From: Flavobacterium sp. MC2016-06 | GTDB taxonomy: Bacteria > Bacteroidota > Bacteroidia > Flavobacteriales > Flavobacteriaceae | NCBI RefSeq assembly: GCF_009711165.2 | Contig: NZ_WMID02000003.1 | Span: 1 to 64,000, forward strand | Direction of reading: 5' to 3' | Length of the DNA: 64,000 nucleotides | Shown here: piece by piece, positions 58,864 through 64,000 of the stretch | Position numbering within the stretch: the first letter of the stretch is position 1 | Layout: each line of letters begins with the position of its first letter | Notes under the pieces: model-generated | Seen by the model: only the letters and a program-made list of their open reading frames with translations | Databases searched by the model: none | Told to the model about the DNA's origin: nothing | Program-made: the position numbers and the translations under genes

Positions 58864-61254
58864 TTAATTTCTCAAAGGTTTTCCTTTGGTTAACATATAT
58901 TGAATACGCTCCAATGTTTTTCTCTCAGTACATAAACTCAAGAAAGCTTCGCGTTCGATATCTAATAAATATTGCTCAGATACTAATGTCGCTTCAGATA
59001 AATCACCACCAGCCATAACGTAAGCTAGTTTGTTTGCGATTTTCTTATCATGCTCAGAAATGTATTTTCCAGCTTCCATTTGATCTGTTCCAACTAAGAA
59101 CATACCCAAAGCTTGTTTTCCTAATACTTTCACATCAGTTCTTCTAATAGGTTGTGTATAACCCGCTTCAGCCATTAACAAGGCATGTTTTTTAGCTTCA
59201 GCAATCTGACGATCTTTGTTTACTACAATGATATCTTTTCCGTGTTGTAAAAGTCCAGTGTCAAAAGCTTCATAACCAGAAGTCGAAACTTTAGCCATAG
59301 CGATAGTCAAGAAATACTCTTGTAGCACATTCAACTCCACATCGTTTTTGCGGAATAAATCAGAAGCTCTTAAAGCCATTTCTTTAGATCCACCACCACC
59401 AGGAAGTACACCAACACCAAATTCAACCAATCCCATGTACGTTTCAGCAGCAGCTACAACTTTATCAGCATGTAAGCTCATTTCGCATCCACCACCAAAA
59501 GTCATTCCGTGAGGCGCAACTACAACTGGAATAGAAGAGTAACGAACGCGCATCATAGTATCTTGGAACATTTTGATTGCCATGTTCAATTCATCGTATT
59601 CTTGCTCAACCGCCATCATGAAAATCATACCAATATTAGCACCAACAGAGAAATTCGCTGCTTGGTTACCAATTACTAAACCTTGGTATTCTTTTTCAGA
59701 TAAGTCGATTGCTTTATTGATAGCCTGAAGTACATCGCCACCAATTGTATTCATTTTAGATTGGAATTCTAAGTTCAAGATTCCATCTCCTAAATCTTGG
59801 ATAATGGCTCCACTGTTACTCCAAACTTTTTTGCTTTCGCGAATGTTGTTCAGAATAATAAATGAATCTTGTCCAGGAACTTTAACTTGAGATTTTGTTG
59901 GAATATTGTAGAAGAAAGTTGCTCCTTCTTTTACAGAATAGAAACTTTCGTTTCCAGAAGCCAACATTTCAGTCACCCAAGCAGCAGGCTCTAAACCTTC
60001 CGCTTTCATGATTTCAATTCCTTTTGCAACACCAATAGCATCCCAAATTTCGAATGGACCATTTTCCCATCCAAAACCAGCTTTCATGGCGTCATCAATT
60101 TTGTATAATTCGTCTGAGATTTCAGGAATTCTGTTTGAAACATAAGCAAACATTCCAGAGAAACTCTTACGGTAGAATTCACCTGCTTTGTCAGTTCCTT
60201 TTACTAGAACTTTAAAACGATTGATTGGTTTATCGATAGTTTTAGTTAATTCTAATGTCGCGAAATTTGCTTTTTTAGCAGCGCGGTATTCTAATGTATC
60301 TAAGTCTAAAGAAAGAATATCTTTGTCTACTTTTTTGTAAAAACCTTGACCAGTTTTACTTCCTAACCATTTATTTTCCATCATTTTGTTTACAAACTCA
60401 GGAAGTTTAAATAATTCGTGTTGTTCGTCGTTCGGACAGTTTTCGTAAATGCCATTAGCAACGTGTACCAAAGTATCTAAACCAACAACATCAACCGTAC
60501 GGAAAGTAGCCGATTTTGGACGGCCAATTACCGGACCAGTCAATTTATCAACTTCTTCAATCGTTAATCCCATTTCTTTAACCAAATGGAACAAACTTTG
60601 AATTCCGTAAATACCAATTCTGTTTCCAATAAATGCCGGAGTATCTTTAGCAACAACCGAAGTTTTTCCTAAAAATTTAGATCCGTATTCGTTTAAGAAA
60701 TCCAATACTTCTGTTGAAGTTTTTGGGCCAGGAATGATTTCAAATAATTTTAAGTAACGCGCAGGGTTAAAAAAGTGTGTTCCGCAGAAGTGTTGTTGAA
60801 AATCTTCGCTTCTTCCTTCGCTCATAAAGTGAATTGGAATTCCAGAAGTGTTTGATGTAACCAAAGTTCCCGGCTTACGGAATTTCTCGATTTGTTCGAA
60901 TACTAATTTCTTGATATCCAAACGCTCTACAACAACCTCAATAATCCAGTCTACATTGGCAATTTTTGCCATATCATCAGTCGTATTTCCAGTTGTAATT
61001 CTGCTAGCGAATTTCTGGCTGTAAATAGGAGATGGTTTCGATTTTAAAGAGTTTGCTAAGTGATCGTTTACCACTCGGTTACGAACAGCTTTACTTTCAA
61101 GTGTTAATCCTTTTTTAGCTTCAGCTTCTGTCAACTCGCGAGGTACGATGTCAAGCAGTAAAACTTCAACACCAATATTGGCAAAATGGCAAGCTATACC
61201 TGAACCCATAATTCCGGATCCAATTACAGCAACTTTTTTAATTGTGCGTTTCAT
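58864..61254 (-). CDS. 3-hydroxyacyl-CoA dehydrogenase / enoyl-CoA hydratase fusion
   Basis: The 796-residue protein has an N-terminal NAD-binding domain (KVAVIGSGIMGSGIACHFAN) and 3HCDH C-terminal domain (about 190-420), followed by a crotonase domain (about 450-700; HGMTFGGGCEMSLHADKVVA, then EFGVGVLPGGGGSKE). In E. coli FadB the hydratase comes first, so the order is reversed, as is usual in Bacteroidota. It does the second and third beta-oxidation steps. The gene overlaps the upstream marR by 17 bp, so they are cotranscribed. Confidence 0.92.
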   Translation of the reverse strand: MKRTIKKVAVIGSGIMGSGIACHFANIGVEVLLLDIVPRELTEAEAKKGLTLESKAVRNRVVNDHLANSLKSKPSPIYSQKFASRITTGNTTDDMAKIANVDWIIEVVVERLDIKKLVFEQIEKFRKPGTLVTSNTSGIPIHFMSEGRSEDFQQHFCGTHFFNPARYLKLFEIIPGPKTSTEVLDFLNEYGSKFLGKTSVVAKDTPAFIGNRIGIYGIQSLFHLVKEMGLTIEEVDKLTGPVIGRPKSATFRTVDVVGLDTLVHVANGIYENCPNDEQHELFKLPEFVNKMMENKWLGSKTGQGFYKKVDKDILSLDLDTLEYRAAKKANFATLELTKTIDKPINRFKVLVKGTDKAGEFYRKSFSGMFAYVSNRIPEISDELYKIDDAMKAGFGWENGPFEIWDAIGVAKGIEIMKAEGLEPAAWVTEMLASGNESFYSVKEGATFFYNIPTKSQVKVPGQDSFIILNNIRESKKVWSNSGAIIQDLGDGILNLEFQSKMNTIGGDVLQAINKAIDLSEKEYQGLVIGNQAANFSVGANIGMIFMMAVEQEYDELNMAIKMFQDTMMRVRYSSIPVVVAPHGMTFGGGCEMSLHADKVVAAAETYMGLVEFGVGVLPGGGGSKEMALRASDLFRKNDVELNVLQEYFLTIAMAKVSTSGYEAFDTGLLQHGKDIIVVNKDRQIAEAKKHALLMAEAGYTQPIRRTDVKVLGKQALGMFLVGTDQMEAGKYISEHDKKIANKLAYVMAGGDLSEATLVSEQYLLDIEREAFLSLCTERKTLERIQYMLTKGKPLRN

Positions 61255-61705
61255 TTTCTATTTTTTCTGTTTGATTAAATATGTTTTTATCTTGAATTAA
61301 TTCGTTTATGATTTCAGAAACCTCAATAAAATGCTGCAGTTTTTCATCTGAAACATGTTTTCTTACGGTTTCATTAAATTTCAAAACTGTATTTTTAGAT
61401 AAATCTCTTTTTTCTTTTCCAAAATCAGTTAGGTATATCAAAACACCGCGACCGTCAGATGGGTTTTTCTTGCGAACAATCAGGCCTTTGTCTTCCATTG
61501 ATTTTAATGTTCGCGTTAAGCTCGTTGCTTCCATGCCCATTCTCGGGCCCAAAGCAGTAGATGGCGTGCCTTCTTCTTTGTCTATACTCAAAAGTGCAAA
61601 TCCTGTTGCCATTGTAGCATCGTATTTTGCAGCTTCTTCGTTATACATTCTTGATACGGCTTGCCATGTAGCTCTCAAAATATAATCTATTGTTTTGTCT
61701 TTCAT
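61238..61705 (-). CDS. MarR family regulator of the fad operon
   Basis: The 155-residue protein has a winged HTH: STALGPRMGMEATSLTRTLKSM is the recognition helix region and the wing is VRKKNPSDGRGVLIYLTD. It overlaps the fadB-like gene by 17 bp and is the first gene of the operon. By position it probably represses the operon and responds to acyl-CoA or fatty acid. An operator candidate is the dyad at 61744-61755. Confidence 0.9.
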   Translation of the reverse strand: MKDKTIDYILRATWQAVSRMYNEEAAKYDATMATGFALLSIDKEEGTPSTALGPRMGMEATSLTRTLKSMEDKGLIVRKKNPSDGRGVLIYLTDFGKEKRDLSKNTVLKFNETVRKHVSDEKLQHFIEVSEIINELIQDKNIFNQTEKIENETHN

Positions 61706-61723
61706 ATGTAACTATATCGATTT

Positions 61724-61755
61724 CAAATATAATCAAAAAATACTATGCGTGCATA
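61724..61755 (-). promoter_or_regulatory. Candidate promoter and operator of the marR-fad operon
   Basis: The minus strand reads TATATTTG at 61731-61724, a TAnnTTTG match 19 bp upstream of the marR start. Just beyond lies the dyad TATGC-GT-GCATA at 61744-61755, a size and place suited to a MarR operator. Neither is proven. Confidence 0.4.
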
Positions 61756-61949
61756 TAATTTTAAGATAAATTTTGTGTTAATAATAAAATGTCTTTGAAT
61801 TAGAAGGGTTTAGGTTAGTTTTTTAATTGAAATATACTATTCTTTTTTTAGATTTTGATAAAACAGAATAGCAGAAATGTTATTTTTTGGTATTCTAAAT
61901 TGTAATGATTCTTTTATTTGGCAGAATTTTTACGAAATATACAGTTGTA

Positions 61950-62192
61950 TTGAAATTCCAATGTTTTAAATTCCAAATTCTAATTGCGAATTATCATCCA
62001 GAAACACACTGTATAGAGACGCACTGCAGTGCGTCTCTACGATAATTTCAGCGATTGGAATTTGGAATTTCAGCGATTGGAATTTTATTTAGAAGCACTC
62101 TTCTACAATTGGAATTTGGAATTTAAAAAATTGGAATTTTATTTAGAAGTACTCTTCTACAATTGGAATTTGGAATTTAAAAGATTGGAATT
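61950..62192. repeat. TTGGAATTT repeats with a 54-bp tandem unit and a 26-bp palindrome
   Basis: A 54-bp unit (TTGGAATTTTATTTAGAAGC, then ACTCTTCTACAATTGGAATT and so on) starts at 62077 and 62131 and begins again at 62185. Upstream, TAGAGACGCACTGCAGTGCG through TCTCTA (62014-62039) is a perfect 26-bp palindrome. The wider stretch from 61706 holds no gene. Its left end carries the marR promoter. Confidence 0.8.
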
Positions 62193-63206
62193 TTATACTT
62201 CATATTTATCAAGTGCCTTCTGCAGTATTTTTTTCATTCGGTTTCGAAGATATTCGGGTTGAATGACTTCAATTCCATCACCAAAACCTAAGAGAATACG
62301 TTCCATTTCATAATTTGGAGAAAGAAACAAATGCACAATAATACTTTTATCTTCGTTTTCCTTAATGACTCTTTGAGTGTGATGTAAAGGTTTTGTTATA
62401 ACATAAGGAGCATTTACGGCATCTATCCAAAGTGCAATTTTTCTAGGCTGTAAACCCGTATTTACGGTAACGCCAATTACATTTTTATAAAATAAGTCAG
62501 CATCAAAATCTTCCTCTATATAAGGTAGATTAAAATCGTAGTCTATAGCAACAATTCTGTCCAGCGCTAAATTGGTGATAGCAGCACCACTTTTTTGTTT
62601 TCCGATTAAAAACCATCTGTTATTAAACTCCTTTAAAATAAAAGGATGAAAATGAAATTTAGTTTCTTCTCTAGATTTAAATGATTTGTAGGTAATAATC
62701 AAAACCATTTTTTTAATAATTGCCTGATAAACTTCATCCAAATAATGTAAACCTTTCAAGCCTTCATTTTTATCCAGATAAATAACGGGTTTTGTGTTCG
62801 ATTTCTCAGCGTATATTTTATCTTCCAAACGCTGTAGAATATCCGATACATCGCTGAATAAAGAGAAATCTTTAAATTGTTTCAGCATCGAAACCGTTTC
62901 AGTCAAAACATTAATGTCAGTTTCTGTAAGCGGAATATCAGTTATCGAAAATTCATCATCTTCATATTTATAAAACTTCTTTTCGTAAACAACAATAGGC
63001 GCATTGTAGCCGAGTTTTTCGCTACGCATCATTTGTATATCCAGCTGAACAGTTCTTTTGCTTACTGGGTTTTCTTTTCCTTCATATTCATACAAAGCAT
63101 CCGAACACGCATTCATTAAATCCTCTAAAGTCCAAGTTCTGTAAGAATTTTGCAGACATTTGTCTATCGTTTTATATCTGATAAGGGCATTTTTATTTTG
63201 AGCCAT
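62193..63206 (-). CDS. WYL-domain transcriptional regulator
   Basis: The 337-residue protein begins with a DNA-binding region (about 1-75; WTLEDLMNACSDALYEYEGK, then RTVQLDIQMMRSEKLGY), though the HTH is atypical. The WYL domain (about 145-225) includes KKMVLIITYKSFKSREETKF, HPFILKEFNNRWFLIGKQKS and ALDRIVAIDYDF. A C-terminal WCX-like region follows. WYL proteins sense nucleotides or single-stranded DNA and regulate stress or defence genes. No defence system is adjacent here. Confidence 0.85.
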   Translation of the reverse strand: MAQNKNALIRYKTIDKCLQNSYRTWTLEDLMNACSDALYEYEGKENPVSKRTVQLDIQMMRSEKLGYNAPIVVYEKKFYKYEDDEFSITDIPLTETDINVLTETVSMLKQFKDFSLFSDVSDILQRLEDKIYAEKSNTKPVIYLDKNEGLKGLHYLDEVYQAIIKKMVLIITYKSFKSREETKFHFHPFILKEFNNRWFLIGKQKSGAAITNLALDRIVAIDYDFNLPYIEEDFDADLFYKNVIGVTVNTGLQPRKIALWIDAVNAPYVITKPLHHTQRVIKENEDKSIIVHLFLSPNYEMERILLGFGDGIEVIQPEYLRNRMKKILQKALDKYEV

Positions 63207-63364
63207 AATTTTTTGGTTTTGGCGTTAAGGCGCAGAGGTTTTTTTGTTTCACGCAGATTTTGCAGATTTTTTTCGATCCTTTTTAATCTTTTAATCTGTG
63301 GCATTAAAAAACTTTGCGACTCCGCGACTTTGCGAGATTATTTATGCGTTTAATTTTTTGGGCG
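63207..63364. repeat. Dispersed GC-richer repeat fragments
   Basis: Phrases such as TTTCACGCAGATTTTGCAG (around 63248-63266) and ACTTTGCGACTCCGCGACTT followed by TGCGAG (63310-63336) contain internal direct repeats and are much richer in G+C than the surroundings. I recall similar phrases between genes in many Flavobacterium genomes. No gene is present. Confidence 0.5.
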
Positions 63365-63455
63365 TGTCCCAAGGGCCGGGCTGTACACTATATCTTTTGT
63401 GGCTCCCGATAGCTATCGGGACCGCCACAAAAGGATGCCGTTTCCATCCCTCACG
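63365..63455 (-). ncRNA. Conserved structured element, copy B (possible Flavo-1-type RNA)
   Basis: On the minus strand it reads GGATGGAAACGGCATCC, a stem CTTTTGTGGC paired with GCCACAAAAG, then AGATATAGTGTACAGC. The stem is capped by the 18-bp palindrome TCCCGATAGCTATCGGGA (63404-63421). Flanks and the bulged C match copy A at 23588-23664, while the stem sequence differs but still pairs. The outer GCGTG/CACGC segments can also pair. It lies between the HD-type gene and the WYL gene, on the same strand as both. Confidence 0.6.
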
Positions 63456-63458
63456 CAT

Positions 63459-64000
63459 TTACGTTAATAAAGAAATCTCTTTTTTAATATTGATTCTCGC
63501 TTTTTCTTCATACAATCTTCTAAATTCCTCCGTCTGAAAAATAAATTCATTTTCCAGAAAATGTTCCAAAGCCTTTTTTCTACCGGGTTGATATAGAAAA
63601 TCAGGATAAATGCGATATTCTTTTCTAATCTGGTTAAAGTAAACTTGATAATCTTCCCATTCTTTAGAAAGGATTTTCAAATCAAAATCAATAAGCCAGT
63701 TGATATCTTCAATTTCATTCTGCTGATGAAGCTGTGTCGCGCAGATCGCATCAAAAATCAAATTCTTATTTAAAGAATCATTTTTAGATAAAACTTTCAG
63801 TGCCAATTCAGCACTTTTGAGTTCATTATCCTTTTTTGTTGCTTTATAAATATAGTCGTGATAGAAAATACTAAACAATACTTCATCAGGGTCTTTAAGG
63901 TTATTTTGATATTCATCAAATAATTCGATCATTTCTTTTAAATGATTCAAATTATGATAATGTCTTGATTTGGTAGAATATGTTTTTTCTAAATCAAGCC
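63459..64000 (-). CDS. Predicted HD-superfamily metal-dependent hydrolase (5' end outside window)
   Basis: The reading frame continues without a stop to the right edge of the window, adding YSTKSRHYHNL before NHLKEMIELF, so the start lies beyond 64000; the TTG at 63950 is internal. The pattern RHYHNLNHLKEM followed by FYHDYIY is that of the COG4339 family of HD-type hydrolases, which have the H...HD metal ligands. The rest is helical, with ATQLHQ and LIDFDLKILSKEWEDY motifs. Substrate is unknown. Confidence 0.82.
   Translation of the reverse strand, partial: LDLEKTYSTKSRHYHNLNHLKEMIELFDEYQNNLKDPDEVLFSIFYHDYIYKATKKDNELKSAELALKVLSKNDSLNKNLIFDAICATQLHQQNEIEDINWLIDFDLKILSKEWEDYQVYFNQIRKEYRIYPDFLYQPGRKKALEHFLENEFIFQTEEFRRLYEEKARINIKKEISLLT

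Noticed and set aside
62077..62200. CRISPR array
   Set aside because: Whole 54-bp units are near-identical, with no unique spacers and no cas genes.
62029..62262. 77-codon open frame with NWNLEF repeats
   Set aside because: The amino-acid repeats come from TTGGAATTT tandem DNA, and the frame overlaps the end of the WYL gene.

Overview
The window is AT-rich chromosomal DNA from a member of the Bacteroidota, most likely a Flavobacterium. The evidence is a giant DUF11 adhesin with a type IX secretion type-B C-terminal domain followed by a PorP/SprF gene, several outer-membrane proteins with YAQ-type signal peptides, Bacteroidota-type promoters (TAnnTTTG), a tmRNA whose tag reads GENNYALAA, and many dispersed palindromic intergenic repeats. 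I see no prophage, CRISPR array or complete insertion sequence. Most of the window is ordinary, densely packed chromosome.

Region by region. 1-11344: a surface-adhesin cassette (repeat adhesin open at the left edge, PorP/SprF-like partner, OmpA/TPR protein). 11345-18480: an accessory stretch with an IS1595-type N-terminal fragment, a roadblock-like protein, a porin-like barrel divergent from an AraC regulator, a GH97 glycosidase followed by the severed 3' end of a second AraC gene, an amidase fragment and an LCAT-like hydrolase. 18612-19004: ssrA. 19072-33245: housekeeping and envelope genes (serine hydrolase lipoprotein, lysine/alanine-dehydrogenase-like enzyme, fumarase, TonB-type barrel, ArsC-like protein, CPBP protease plus MenE, HPII-type catalase, rRNA methyltransferase). 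33392-44510: Kup, an Asn-rich secreted protein, a BNR-repeat protein, an ECF sigma cassette with a membrane-anchored partner and a Spy-like periplasmic protein, an SRPBCC-GyrI fusion, a MazG-like phosphohydrolase, IlvE and MnmD. 44540-50860: oxyR divergent from dps, then a SulP transporter with a beta-carbonic anhydrase, a LETM1-related protein and SodC. 51074-54769: small envelope proteins and a GH18 chitinase. 55092-61705: a beta-oxidation operon (marR, fadB-like, small membrane gene, fadA, four-helix-bundle gene, fadE). 62193-64000: a WYL regulator and an HD-type hydrolase cut by the right edge.

How genes fit together. The adhesin probably leaves the cell by the type IX system with the adjacent PorP/SprF protein as its outer-membrane partner. 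OxyR, whose two redox cysteines are at residues 199 and 208, is the natural candidate to control dps, and perhaps katE and sodC, elsewhere in the window. SulP plus carbonic anhydrase suggests bicarbonate handling. The fad genes supply acyl-CoA dehydrogenase, hydratase, hydroxyacyl dehydrogenase and thiolase under a likely MarR-type regulator.

The most interesting signals are (a) two copies of a conserved structured element whose hairpin stem changes in a compensatory way, (b) the exact 396-bp period and mosaic architecture of the adhesin, (c) the AraC tail left behind the GH97 gene, whose differences are almost all synonymous, and (d) a set of nested inverted repeats between the dehydrogenase and fumC genes. 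All function calls rest on reading the sequence and on memory of families; no database search was run.
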